Of a stretch of DNA of 64,000 nucleotides, positions 16,816-25,907 are shown piece by piece. The number at the start of each line of letters is the position of its first letter. Position 1 is the stretch's first letter. Source of the DNA: Sphingomonas aliaeris (GTDB taxonomy: Bacteria > Pseudomonadota > Alphaproteobacteria > Sphingomonadales > Sphingomonadaceae); assembly GCF_016743815.1 (NCBI RefSeq), contig NZ_CP061037.1, positions 1 to 64,000 on the forward strand, written 5' to 3'. The notes beneath the pieces were generated by a model. That model worked only from the letters and a program-made list of their open reading frames with translations. It was not told the DNA's origin and did no database searches. Position numbers and translations under genes: made by a program.

Positions 16816-17676
16816 TTAGCCCTTCGCGGCAGCCTTGCGGACGACGGTTCGCCCGGTGCGCTGGAATGCGAGCGCCAAGGCATCGGCAAGCGTCGCCTTC
16901 GAGACGACGTCGAGCTCGACACCCAGGTGCACCATTGTCTGCGCAATCTGCGGCCGGATGCCGGACACAATGCAATCGGCGCCCATGAGGCGTGCGGCCG
17001 CGATCGTTTTAAGTAGGTGCTGTGCGACGAGCGTATCGACAGTCGGCACGCCGGTGATGTCAATGATCGCGAGATCGGCGCTCTGGTCGACGATCGCTTG
17101 AAGTAGATTTTCCATCACGACCTGGGTGCGTGCGGAGTCGAGCGTACCGATTAGCGGCAGCGCCAGAATGCCTTCCCACAGCTTGACGACGGGTGTCGAT
17201 AGCTCGGCGATCTCGTCTTGCTGGCGACGTACCACGTCCTCGCGACTGCGCTGGTAGACCTCCATGGTGTAGAGGCCGAGTTGGTCGAGGATTTGGGTCA
17301 TGTCCCAGCCTAGGCTTGCGACGCGAGCGGCATCGTCCGGATAACTCGTTCGGACCTGCTCGAAGAGCGGCTCCTTCAGCGAGAAGACGAAGGTTGCAGT
17401 TTCGGTCGGGGTGAAGCCCTGGTTCGCGCGTGACCGTGACACCTCACCGAGCAAATCACGAGTCGAAGCGAATGCAGGATCGGTTGCGATCGTGGCGCCA
17501 GCGCTAAGGCCTGCCGCGAACGCTGACAGGAAGTCGCGGCACTGCTTCTCGACCTCCGCGTCTTTGATCCGCCCCGTGCCACCCGACGCCGCACCGAGAA
17601 GCTGCCGCCAATGAGCGACGATTTCCCTCTCACGCTCGCTGACAATCTTCGACAGGGCGGCAAAGCCGTCTTCCAT
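16816..17676 (-). CDS. rsbR: RsbR stressosome sensor protein
   Basis: 286 residues. The N-terminal helical domain (about 1-150), resembling globin-like RsbR_N sensors, contains WRQLLG and FVFSLKEPLFEQV. A linker helix leads to a C-terminal STAS domain (about 165-275) with DITGVPTVDTLVAQHLLKT, which holds the two threonines expected as RsbT targets. ATG 17676 is chosen because AAAAGGGG lies 8 bases upstream; the ATG at 17682 is too close to that site. First gene of the operon, with a small hairpin just upstream. Confidence 0.9.
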   Translation of the reverse strand: MEDGFAALSKIVSEREREIVAHWRQLLGAASGGTGRIKDAEVEKQCRDFLSAFAAGLSAGATIATDPAFASTRDLLGEVSRSRANQGFTPTETATFVFSLKEPLFEQVRTSYPDDAARVASLGWDMTQILDQLGLYTMEVYQRSREDVVRRQQDEIAELSTPVVKLWEGILALPLIGTLDSARTQVVMENLLQAIVDQSADLAIIDITGVPTVDTLVAQHLLKTIAAARLMGADCIVSGIRPQIAQTMVHLGVELDVVSKATLADALALAFQRTGRTVVRKAAAKG

Positions 17677-17980
17677 AATCATAACCCCTTTTGACGGCAT
17701 TTTTGCCGTTCTAACTATCGCCTCGCGCTTTGTCTCGCCGCTCGTGGTTGTCTTCAAGCAATACGCGCAAGCCAGCGTCAGCTAGATCGTTGCGGTTGGG
17801 CTGACTGCCAGCTCGCAATTCGCCCATTTGACGAAGGGCCTACCGTTCACAAACAGCAAAACGAATACGAAAAGCCGTCTCCCTCGATATCGAAGGCTTC
17901 GGTTTTGCAGCACTACACGTGTACCTCGAGACTGTAGAAAGGTCCGATGACAGACGTTTACGGGCTGGCTAGATAGAGTC
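17677..17980. promoter_or_regulatory. Divergent promoter region of stressosome operon and sensor kinase
   Basis: This 304-base gap lies between the divergent rsbR and PAS-kinase genes and must carry both promoters. At 17695-17710 there is a perfect inverted repeat, ACGGCA and TGCCGT around TTTT, 19 bases upstream of the rsbR start, between the promoter and the ribosome site. It could be an operator or a 5-prime mRNA hairpin. I found no GGAAC-N16/17-GTT motif of the EcfG general-stress sigma factor, so direct EcfG control is not supported. Confidence 0.45.
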
Positions 17981-20782
17981 ATGTCCCTGCCTGCCGCCAT
18001 CCGCCATGCCGCAATCCTCGCAAGCGCGACCGATTTCGCGATCGTCGCGACCGACCTCGACGCCCGAATCACTGACTGGAATAGCGGCGCCGAGAACATC
18101 TTGGGCTGGACAGCAGAGAACATGCTGGGTGAGCCCGTCGATCGCATTTTCACGCCGGAAGATCGTTCAGCGGGTAGGCCCGCCATCGAGATGACGCTTG
18201 CCATGTCGCAGGGCACCGCCGAGGATGAGAGGTGGCACTTGCGGGCGGACGGCTCCCGCTTCTGGGCCAGTGGTCGCATGACGCCCCTGCATGAGGGTGA
18301 ACGACACATTGGCTTCCTGAAGGTTCTTCGCGACCAGACTTCGGCGCGGATCGCGTCCGACCGGGTTCTCGCCAGTGAGGAAACGTGGCGCGGTACGTTC
18401 GAGCGCCTGGTCGAAGGATTGCGCATCGGCGAGGTTGTACGGGACCAGAATGGTCGGGCGGTCGACTGGCGATATCTTGAGGTAAACCCCGCCTGGGAGC
18501 GCATGACCGGCAGCACGCGCGAGCAGGCGCAGGGACGAACGGTCAGCGAAATCATCCCGGGCATAGAGGACGAATGGATCGCCGAGTTCGCCCAGGTCGT
18601 GGACTCCGGACAACCGCTGAGCTTCCTGCGCGAGGTCGGCGTCTGGGCTCGCTGGTATGAAGGCCGGGTTTTTACCCTTGGCGGCGATCGGTTCGGCTGC
18701 CTGTTCTTCGACGTCACCGAACGCCGCAACGACGCCGCCAGACGTGATGCCCTGCTGGCGCTCGACGAGCGCATTCGCACGCTGACCGATCCGAGCGAGA
18801 TCGCCTTCACCTCGGCGCAGGTTCTGGGGGAGATGCTCGGTGCAAGCCGGGCTGGCTACGGCGAGTTAGATCAAGATGCGGACAGTGTCAGGATTGACCG
18901 CGACTGGACTGCGGAGGGTAACTTCTCGCTCGCCGGAACGCACCGCTTCCGCGACTTCGGCACCTTCATTGACGACCTGAAGGAAGGTCATTTGGTTGCG
19001 ATCGATGACGCGGGTAAGGACGAGCGTACGTCCGCCAACAGCGAAGCCTTGCGGCAGGTCGGCGCAGTGTCGCTACTCAATCTGCCCATCATCGAGGGCG
19101 GTAAGACGGTGGCGTTGCTCTACCTCAACGCCGCCACGCCGCGCATCTGGACGGCCAACGATATTGCAATTGTCCGCGATGTCGCAGACCGAACGCGGGT
19201 CGCGGTCGAACGACGACGTGCCGAACAAGACCTGCAGAACCTCGCTGCGACACTGGAACAGCAGGTCGAGCAGCGCACCCAGGAGCGTGACCGGGTTTGG
19301 CAGGTCAGTCGCGATATGCTGGGCGTAGCCGGTACTGATGGGGTCTGGCTCAGCGTAAATCCTGCCTGGTCGGAAACGCTCGGCTGGCCGGAGAAGGCCT
19401 TTATCGGGCAGACCTCGGAATGGCTGGAACATCCCGAGGATCGCCTGAAGACACGCGAGGAGATCGGCAGGCTCGCCACAGGCCATACCAGCATGCTTTT
19501 CGAAAACCGGTTCCGCACCAGAGACGGCGACTATCGCTGCCTGTCTTGGTCGGCAGTACCGGTCGGAGGGTTGGTCTATTGCGTTGCACGCGACATCACC
19601 GAGCAGAAGCGGCGAGAGGCGACCCTGTTCGATACGCAGGAACAGCTCCGCCAGAGTCAGAAGGTCGAGGCGGTCGGGCAGCTTACGGGCGGCGTGGCGC
19701 ACGATTTCAACAACCTGCTGACGGTCATCCGCGGATCACTTGACCTGCTGCGCCGGCCCGCGTTGTCGGAGGAGAAGCGCGCCCGGTATCTGGACGCCAT
19801 CTCCGACACCACCGACCGGGCAACCCGGCTGACGAGTCAGCTGTTGGCCTTCGCCCGCAGGCAGACGTTGAAGGCGGAGACGTTCGACGCCGCAGCCAGC
19901 ATCGTCGGACTTGGCGGAATGCTACGGACGCTAACAAGCTCACGTATCGTAGTCGATCTGCAAACAGGTGATGTACCGATTTTTGTGCGCGTGGATCGAA
20001 GCCAGTTCGACACCGCTATCGTCAACATCGCGGTCAATGCGCGCGACGCTATGTCGGGCGAGGGAACGTTGACGATCGCCGTTGAAGAGGCGAACAGCAT
20101 ACCTGCAACGCGCTCTCATGCCGCTGTTCCAGGGCGGTTCGTTGCCGTCATGCTGACCGATACGGGTTCGGGTATCCCGGCCGATCAGGTCGAGCGCATT
20201 TTTGAGCCGTTCTTCACAACCAAGGGCGTCGGCCACGGCACCGGCCTTGGCCTCAGTCAGGTGTTCGGCTTCGCCAAACAGTCGAGCGGCGACGTGCTAG
20301 TGCGGAGCGAGCCCGGCACAGGCTCCACCTTCACCTTATACCTGCCGAAGGTTTTGCAAGAGGAACATCAATCTACTCACACAGAGGACGCGATAGCGCC
20401 ATTCGCGCAGGGCTCCTGCATCCTGGTGGTTGAGGACAACAGCGAGGTGGGCGACTTCGCGACGCAGGCGCTAGCGGAACTCGGCTATAATACGCACCTT
20501 GCTGTCGATGCTGCGAGCGCGTTGATCGAACTTGGTCGCGATGGCGCGGATTACGACCTTGTCTTCTCGGATGTCGTCATGCCCGGAATGTCGGGGATCG
20601 AGCTGGCACGGGAAATCGGCCATCGGCTGCCTGACGTTCCGGTGGTCCTGACCAGCGGCTACAGCAGCGTGCTGGCCGAACAGGGTAATCACGACTTTGA
20701 GCTTTTGCAGAAACCCTATTCGCTGGAGGAGCTCGCGAAAGTCCTTGCGCGCGTCTCTGCACGCCGCAAAGTAACGGGTTAG
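17981..20782 (+). CDS. PAS-PAS-GAF-PAS hybrid histidine kinase with receiver
   Basis: 933 residues. PAS domains lie near 8-125 and 130-250, a GAF domain near 260-415, a coiled-coil linker, a third PAS near 445-550, HisKA with VAHDFNN around 585, an HATPase with [16 protein letters not shown] and GHGTGLGLSQ, and a receiver from about 810 (VVEDNSEVGD, acceptor in SDVVMPGMSG, KPYS). No transmembrane segment, so it is cytosolic. It is divergent from the stressosome genes and similar in its kinase half to the other hybrid kinases here. The signal is unknown. Its TAG stop touches the left end of an insertion sequence. Confidence 0.93.
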   Translation: MSLPAAIRHAAILASATDFAIVATDLDARITDWNSGAENILGWTAENMLGEPVDRIFTPEDRSAGRPAIEMTLAMSQGTAEDERWHLRADGSRFWASGRMTPLHEGERHIGFLKVLRDQTSARIASDRVLASEETWRGTFERLVEGLRIGEVVRDQNGRAVDWRYLEVNPAWERMTGSTREQAQGRTVSEIIPGIEDEWIAEFAQVVDSGQPLSFLREVGVWARWYEGRVFTLGGDRFGCLFFDVTERRNDAARRDALLALDERIRTLTDPSEIAFTSAQVLGEMLGASRAGYGELDQDADSVRIDRDWTAEGNFSLAGTHRFRDFGTFIDDLKEGHLVAIDDAGKDERTSANSEALRQVGAVSLLNLPIIEGGKTVALLYLNAATPRIWTANDIAIVRDVADRTRVAVERRRAEQDLQNLAATLEQQVEQRTQERDRVWQVSRDMLGVAGTDGVWLSVNPAWSETLGWPEKAFIGQTSEWLEHPEDRLKTREEIGRLATGHTSMLFENRFRTRDGDYRCLSWSAVPVGGLVYCVARDITEQKRREATLFDTQEQLRQSQKVEAVGQLTGGVAHDFNNLLTVIRGSLDLLRRPALSEEKRARYLDAISDTTDRATRLTSQLLAFARRQTLKAETFDAAASIVGLGGMLRTLTSSRIVVDLQTGDVPIFVRVDRSQFDTAIVNIAVNARDAMSGEGTLTIAVEEANSIPATRSHAAVPGRFVAVMLTDTGSGIPADQVERIFEPFFTTKGVGHGTGLGLSQVFGFAKQSSGDVLVRSEPGTGSTFTLYLPKVLQEEHQSTHTEDAIAPFAQGSCILVVEDNSEVGDFATQALAELGYNTHLAVDAASALIELGRDGADYDLVFSDVVMPGMSGIELAREIGHRLPDVPVVLTSGYSSVLAEQGNHDFELLQKPYSLEELAKVLARVSARRKVTG

Positions 20783-21629
20783 GGTCTGTACTCAATCAGC
20801 TTGCAGATGAAGTTGTGTGCTGATTCAAGGCTTCTGCTTGTAGCGGAGGCTTTGGATGGCGCGTCATTTAGCGTGGTTGAGCGATGCGGAGTGGGCGAGG
20901 ATCAGCCGCTGCTACCGCAGGGGCGCAGCGGAGCGCACCGGGTCGATGATCGTCGGGTGATTTCGGGGATCGTGCATATGCTCAGGAGCGGTGCACGCTG
21001 GCGCGACTGTCCGCCCGAGTACGGGCCGTATACGACGATTTATAACCGCTTTCACCGCTGGAGCCGGCAGGGCGTGTGGTTCGCGGTGTTTGAGGCATTG
21101 AGCGGGCATAGCGGCGCGTGGGGGGCGGTCGCGATCGACTCGACCAGCATCAAGGTTCACCGCTCGGCAGCGGGCGCAAAAGGGGGGCCTTCGTCCAGGG
21201 CATCGGCACATCGCGCGGCGGGCGAACCAGCAAGATCCACGGAATGACCGACGCCGCCGGGCGACCGCGCATCCTGCTGATCTCGCCCGGAAACACGTCT
21301 GACATGACGATGGCTCCGGCGCTTATGGAAGCGGCCCGCGGTCGCTTCGACGCGCTGATTGCTGACCGCGGCTACGACAGCAACGCCATCCGCGCCGCCG
21401 TCCAGACCCAAGGTGCCAAGGTCGTCATCCCTTCTACTCGCAGCCGAAAGATGACGATCCCCTACGACCGCAACGTCTATCGCACGCGCAACCTCGTCGA
21501 ACGGCTCTGGTGCCGACTCAAGGACTGGCGACGCATCGCAACCCGTTACGACAAGCTCGCCGCCAACTACATGGCTGGCGTCTTCCTCGCCGCCGCCATC
21601 ACCTTCTGGTGCTGATTGAGTCCAGAGCC
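20782..21629 (+). mobile_element. IS5-family insertion sequence (IS427-like)
   Basis: About 848 bases bounded by 19-bp imperfect inverted repeats: left GGGTCTGTACTCAATCAGC at 20782-20800, and right at 21611-21629 whose complement is GGCTCTGGACTCAATCAGC (17 of 19 match). A TA dinucleotide flanks both ends (20780-20781 and 21630-21631), the target duplication usual for this group. The first base of the left end completes the TAG stop of the upstream kinase gene. It carries a two-frame DDE transposase. Confidence 0.88.
20856..21615 (+). CDS. IS5-family DDE transposase, two-frame, N-terminus damaged
   Basis: Starts MARHLAWLSDAEWARI at 20856 behind GGAGG. A one-base loss near 20902-20910 shifts it into the frame of PLLPQGRSGAHRVDDRRVI, and at AAAAGGGGGG (21178-21187) a -1 slip is needed to continue as AFVQGIGTSRGGRTSKIHG. 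The second slip looks like the programmed frameshift of this IS group. The first does not, and probably kills this copy. Catalytic residues: D in AIDSTSIKVH, D in LIADRGYDS, E in NLVERLWCRLKDWRR. Confidence 0.85.
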
Positions 21630-21688
21630 TAGTTGGTTAGCAGGCATGATGACGGTAATTGTCTTGGCGTAGAACCATCGCGCTGCAG

Positions 21689-22435
21689 TCATCCAGGGAG
21701 CAGGCGTCGGTACTCCGCTTCGGCAAAACCGTACGTGTCGCCTGCTAGGCGCAAGAGGCGTTCCCGGTCGCGCACGATCACCCGGCCGCGAAGCGATCGG
21801 ATCGCCTCGTCCTGCTCCAGTTTATGAAGTGCATCCGTGACGCTGCTGCGCCGTACGCCGAGCATGAGCCTGAACTCTTCATGGGTCAGGCAGATGTCGT
21901 TTTCACAAACCCGATCGTGATAGAGCAGGATCCAGCGCGCCATCCGTCGTTCGATCGAATGTGCGAGCGACGAGACGATCGTCCTGCCCATCTGGGTCAT
22001 CAGCACGCCGACGAAGCGGAGCAGCACGGCACGGATCTTCGGGTGTTCAGTCAATGCTCCGTGCAATGCTGCAGCCGAGAGCCTCACCGCCACGCCGTGC
22101 TCCGCTCGCATCACCACGTCATGTGGCCATCGGCCGTCACCGAGCAGCAGCGGCCAACCGATGAACCCCTCGTTCCCGACCAGCGCGACGGCGTACCGGC
22201 GGTCGCCTTCAAGGGAATCGAGCACCGCGGCGATCCCGGTCAGCGGAAAGCAGATGCTGTTCGCCGGGTCGCCAGCGCGCGCGATCATGTCACCATTGCG
22301 AAACGGCACCACCTCCAGATGCGGCACGAGCGCGGCGCGATCAGCTTCGCTCAAGACGCGCAGCAGCGCATTATCCGTAATTGGCCGCGCTCGCAGCGAG
22401 CCTTCACCTTCCGCGTCAAAAGACCGATCGTCCAT
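21689..22435 (-). CDS. Crp/Fnr family transcriptional regulator
   Basis: 248 residues. The N-terminal cyclic-nucleotide-binding-like beta-barrel includes LEVVPFRNGDMIARAGDPANSI and YAVALVGNEGFIGWP, followed by a long dimer helix and a C-terminal winged helix-turn-helix LTHEEFRLMLGVRRSSVTDALHKL. No N-terminal cysteine cluster is seen, so it is not an Fnr-type iron-sulphur sensor. It is divergent from the esterase/catalase operon across a gap containing a strong inverted repeat, making it the obvious candidate regulator of that operon. Confidence 0.9.
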   Translation of the reverse strand: MDDRSFDAEGEGSLRARPITDNALLRVLSEADRAALVPHLEVVPFRNGDMIARAGDPANSICFPLTGIAAVLDSLEGDRRYAVALVGNEGFIGWPLLLGDGRWPHDVVMRAEHGVAVRLSAAALHGALTEHPKIRAVLLRFVGVLMTQMGRTIVSSLAHSIERRMARWILLYHDRVCENDICLTHEEFRLMLGVRRSSVTDALHKLEQDEAIRSLRGRVIVRDRERLLRLAGDTYGFAEAEYRRLLPG

Positions 22436-22506
22436 GCGTCCGCCTACAATCTCGACGCTTGCTTCTCAACCTGGGTCTACTTTCGTACCGAAACACTGGG
22501 TCCCGT

Positions 22507-22530
22507 TTGGTGTTGATGATTCAACACCAA
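22507..22530. promoter_or_regulatory. Perfect 10-bp inverted repeat, candidate operator
   Basis: Arms TTGGTGTTGA and TCAACACCAA enclose TGAT, giving 24 bases of perfect dyad symmetry. It lies between the Crp/Fnr-type regulator gene (start 22435, divergent) and the operon beginning at 22543, ending just before the AGGAGGG ribosome site. The inner TTGA/TCAA half-sites recall Crp/Fnr boxes, but the 4-base spacing is two shorter than the classical Fnr site. It could also act as an mRNA hairpin that blocks the ribosome site. Confidence 0.6.
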
Positions 22531-22542
22531 CAGGAGGGACCA

Positions 22543-23637
22543 TTGCGCACAACCATTTCGATGCTGATCGCCGCATCCGCCGCGATCGCCATCTTCCCCG
22601 CAGCCGCTCAATCGCCGCGCTCGATTACGGCACCTCCTCCCCCTCCGCCGCCCGCGACGGCTACCCAACCCGCCAAGGCGGCACCCGACATGCAGGTGGT
22701 CCTCGACGCGCTCGCGTCGCTCGGGGGCAAGCCGATCGAGACGCTGACTCCTGCCGAAGCCCGGATGCAGCCGTCGGCGGCCGATGGTGCCAAGGCGGTC
22801 ATGCAGAAGAAGGGTATGTCGACTGCCCCCGATCGAACGGTGACGACGCAGGACATACCTTACGGCAGCGATCCCAAGCAGTTCGCGCGCATCTACAAGC
22901 CGGCGAACGCATCCGCTAGCGGCAAGCCGATGCCCTTAGTCGTCTACTATCATGGCGGCGGCTGGGTGATCGCCGACGTCGATACCTATGACGCTGCTCC
23001 CCGTGCAATGGCGAAGGCGCTGAACGCCATCGTCGTATCGGTCGAGTACCGTCACGCTCCCGAGTTCAAGTTCCCGGCGCAGCACGACGACGCTGCAGCA
23101 GCCTATCGCTGGACGCTCCAGAACGCGGCGAGCTGGGGTGGCGACCCGGCGAAGATCGCCATCGTAGGCGAGAGCGCAGGCGGCAACCTTGCGGTTGCGA
23201 GTGCGATTTACGCACGAGACAACGGCCTGACCGCACCGCGCTACATCGTCTCAGTCTACCCGATCGCCAACAGCAGCATGACGCTGCCCTCGCGCCGGGA
23301 CTCGGCCAATGCCAAGCCTCTGAACGGCGCGATGCTGCCGTGGTTCGGCTACTACTATCAGACCAGCAAGGCGGACGCGCAGGACCCGCGCCTGAACCTG
23401 GTCGCGGCGAACCTGCGCGGTCTGCCGCCGACGACGATCATCAACGCCCAGATCGATCCGCTGCGTTCGGATGGCGAAACGCTGGCGACGGCGATGAGGG
23501 CCGCCGGTGACAAGGTCGAGCAGAAGACCTTCCCAGGCGTGACGCACGAGTTCTTCGGAATGGCCAAGGTCGTCAGCGGCGCCAAGCAAGCCAATGATCT
23601 CGCTGTCGCGAGACTCAAGGCGGCATTCGCGCGCTGA
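22543..23637 (+). CDS. Secreted HSL-family alpha/beta hydrolase (esterase)
   Basis: 364 residues from a TTG start, chosen because AGGAGGG lies 5 bases upstream and because it gives a clean signal peptide ending AAAQS. A proline-rich stretch follows, then a hormone-sensitive-lipase-type hydrolase: oxyanion motif YYHGGGW, nucleophile GESAGGN, acid in QIDPLRSDGE and histidine in GVTHEFFG. Expected periplasmic, acting on short esters. First gene of the redox/stress operon. Confidence 0.88.
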   Translation: MRTTISMLIAASAAIAIFPAAAQSPRSITAPPPPPPPATATQPAKAAPDMQVVLDALASLGGKPIETLTPAEARMQPSAADGAKAVMQKKGMSTAPDRTVTTQDIPYGSDPKQFARIYKPANASASGKPMPLVVYYHGGGWVIADVDTYDAAPRAMAKALNAIVVSVEYRHAPEFKFPAQHDDAAAAYRWTLQNAASWGGDPAKIAIVGESAGGNLAVASAIYARDNGLTAPRYIVSVYPIANSSMTLPSRRDSANAKPLNGAMLPWFGYYYQTSKADAQDPRLNLVAANLRGLPPTTIINAQIDPLRSDGETLATAMRAAGDKVEQKTFPGVTHEFFGMAKVVSGAKQANDLAVARLKAAFAR

Positions 23638-23694
23638 CCGATCCGGAGGGCGGCACACGCCGCCCTTCACCTTACCTCCAACCCGAGCTCTCCC

Positions 23695-24777
23695 ATGACA
23701 AACGAACCCATTCGCTTCTCTCCCGACGTTGAGCAGAAGCAGTCCGACGAAGCCGAGACGATCCAGCAGCTCAACGACGCATTTGATGTCATTCTGGAGC
23801 GCACCGCCGAGGATTATGGTCGTGCAGTACGCTCTGTGCATGCGAAGGCGCACGGCGTCCTGAAAGGTGAACTGAAGATCGACGATGGTCTGCCGCCGGA
23901 ACTCGCGCAGGGACTGTTCGCTACATCCGGGACGCATCAGGCGCTCGTTCGTATCTCGACCAACGCGGGCGACATCCTACCCGATGCGATCAGCCTGCCC
24001 CGCGGACTTGCGATCAAGGTCCTTGACGTAGTCGGCGAACGCCTGCCGGGTGCGGACGGAACCGCGCAGGACTTCGTCACCAACAACGGCAAGGTGTTCG
24101 TCGCAAAGGACGCGAAGACCTTCCTTGGCAACGTCAAGATGCTCGCGAAGACGACCGATCGGCTGGAAGGCACCAAGGAGGTGCTGTCCGCGGCGTTGCG
24201 CGGCGTGCATAATGCGCTCGAGGCGGTGGGCGCGTCGAGCCCCAAGGTCGATACACTCGGCGGCACGCCCAATGTCGATCCAATCGGCGAGACCTATAAT
24301 TCGGTGACGCCGTATCGATGGGGCGACTATATCGCCAAGTACCGTCTGGTGCCGGTCGCACCCGACCAGGTCGCGCTCACCGGCCGCATCGTCGAAGCGG
24401 CGGATCGTCCTGACGCGATCCGCGAGGACGTGCGGGTTGAGATGGAGCGTCTGGACGCCGAGTGGGAGTTCCAGGTCCAGCTCTGCCGCGACTTGGACAA
24501 GCAGCCGATCGAGGACCCCACCGTCGAGTGGGATCAGGCGATTTCGCCGTTCCAGCGCGTCGCCGTGCTGCGGGTGCCGGCGCAGGACAGCTGGAATCCA
24601 GCACAGGTGCGCGAGATCGACGAGGAGACCCGGTTCAGCATCTGGACCGGCCTCGCCGCGCACCAGCCGCTGGGCAACATCAACCGGGCACGCAACGAGA
24701 CCTATCGTCACTCCGCCGACTTCCGCGCGCGCGTGAACGGCTGCCCTTACCACGAACCCTCGGCCGCCCAGGCCTGA
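23695..24777 (+). CDS. Catalase-family heme protein, copy 1
   Basis: 360 residues, related to small clade catalase-like proteins (y4iL-like). The distal histidine region is VRSVHAKAHGVLKG (about residues 46-59). The segments LPRGLAIKV and AQDFVTNNGKVF occupy the places of the catalase core, and the C-terminal helix has RNETYRHSADFRARVNG. It is shorter than true catalases (about 480), so hydrogen-peroxide or organic-peroxide chemistry is likely but not proved. A paralogue with the same layout is the last gene of this operon. Confidence 0.82.
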   Translation: MTNEPIRFSPDVEQKQSDEAETIQQLNDAFDVILERTAEDYGRAVRSVHAKAHGVLKGELKIDDGLPPELAQGLFATSGTHQALVRISTNAGDILPDAISLPRGLAIKVLDVVGERLPGADGTAQDFVTNNGKVFVAKDAKTFLGNVKMLAKTTDRLEGTKEVLSAALRGVHNALEAVGASSPKVDTLGGTPNVDPIGETYNSVTPYRWGDYIAKYRLVPVAPDQVALTGRIVEAADRPDAIREDVRVEMERLDAEWEFQVQLCRDLDKQPIEDPTVEWDQAISPFQRVAVLRVPAQDSWNPAQVREIDEETRFSIWTGLAAHQPLGNINRARNETYRHSADFRARVNGCPYHEPSAAQA

Positions 24778-24800
24778 AGCTCCCTGCATAAGGAACTAGT

Positions 24801-25907
24801 ATGACCAAGGCTCTCGGTTACGCAGCCAAGCATTCCTTCAGCCGCTTGAAGCCGCTCGAGTTCGACCGGCCAGCGCCCAAGGCCAACGAGGTTCAGCTCG
24901 ACGTGCTCTACTGCGGCGTCTGCCACTCGGACATCCACCAGGTCGAGAATGACTGGGGCAACACCGTCTACCCGTGCATGCCCGGCCACGAGATCGTGGG
25001 GCGGGTATCCGCCGCAGGCGGATCGGTGACGAGGCACAAGGTCGGCGACCTGGTCGGCGTCGGTTGCATGATCGACAGCTGCAGGAGTTGCGAGCCTTGC
25101 CGTGAGGGCGACGAGCATCACTGCGAGGGCCACAACAGCTGGCTCGCTACCTACAACGGTCCGATGAAACCCGCCGCGCAGACCGACGACGGGGTCAACA
25201 CCTACGCCGAGGACAATACATTTGGCGGCTACTCGAACGTGATCGTCGTGCCGGAGGATTTTGTCCTCCGGGTGCCTGAGAGCATTCCGGTCGAGGCGGC
25301 CGCACCGATCCTGTGTGCGGGTGTCACCACCTTCTCGCCGATGCGCCACTGGGGCGTAAAGGCGGGCGACAAGGTCGGCATCGTGGGCCTCGGCGGTCTT
25401 GGCCACATGGCGGTGAAGCTCGCCAAGGCGATGGGTGCCGAAGTGACGGTGTTCACCACCGACAAGGACAAGATTGAAGCCGCCAAGGCGCTCGGCGCGA
25501 CGCAGGTCGTCGTGGAGGGCGACAAGCAGGCCTACAAGGACCTCGAGCTCACCTTCGACTTCATTCTCTCGACGGTGCCCGAGAAGCACGAGGTCGACCC
25601 GTTCATCACGCTCCTGAAGCGCAACGCGACCTTCTGCGCGGTGGGCGCGCTCAACGAGCAGCCCAAGTACAACAACCAGGAACTGATCATGCACCGCCGC
25701 ACGCTGGCGGGATCGCTGATTGGCTCGATCAAGGAGACGCAGGACGTGCTCGACTTCTGCGCCGAGCACAATGTGGCGCCCGACGTGCAGGTGATCCCCA
25801 TCCAGGACGTCAACGACGCCTACAAGAAGGTGAAGAACGAGGACGTCCGCTTCCGCTACGTCATCGACATGGCCTCGCTGAAACGCGAGATGGACGAGGT
25901 GGCCTGA
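24801..25907 (+). CDS. Zinc-dependent NAD(P)-alcohol dehydrogenase (YahK/CAD-like)
   Basis: 368 residues, medium-chain dehydrogenase. Catalytic zinc site CGVCHSD and PGHEIVG, structural zinc cysteines in SCRSCEPCREGDEHHC, and nucleotide-binding GLGGLGHMAVKLAK. It resembles cinnamyl-alcohol-type aldehyde reductases that reduce a broad range of aldehydes. The stop overlaps the next start (TGATG). In the operon it could remove aldehydes formed by oxidative damage. Confidence 0.92.
   Translation: MTKALGYAAKHSFSRLKPLEFDRPAPKANEVQLDVLYCGVCHSDIHQVENDWGNTVYPCMPGHEIVGRVSAAGGSVTRHKVGDLVGVGCMIDSCRSCEPCREGDEHHCEGHNSWLATYNGPMKPAAQTDDGVNTYAEDNTFGGYSNVIVVPEDFVLRVPESIPVEAAAPILCAGVTTFSPMRHWGVKAGDKVGIVGLGGLGHMAVKLAKAMGAEVTVFTTDKDKIEAAKALGATQVVVEGDKQAYKDLELTFDFILSTVPEKHEVDPFITLLKRNATFCAVGALNEQPKYNNQELIMHRRTLAGSLIGSIKETQDVLDFCAEHNVAPDVQVIPIQDVNDAYKKVKNEDVRFRYVIDMASLKREMDEVA

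Noticed and set aside
17677..17980. EcfG (general stress sigma) promoter for the stressosome or kinase
   Set aside because: No GGAAC-N16/17-GTT arrangement found on either strand in the gap.
17782..18810. A 342-codon minus-strand frame overlapping the PAS kinase
   Set aside because: Antisense shadow of the kinase, Ser/Arg-rich without motifs.
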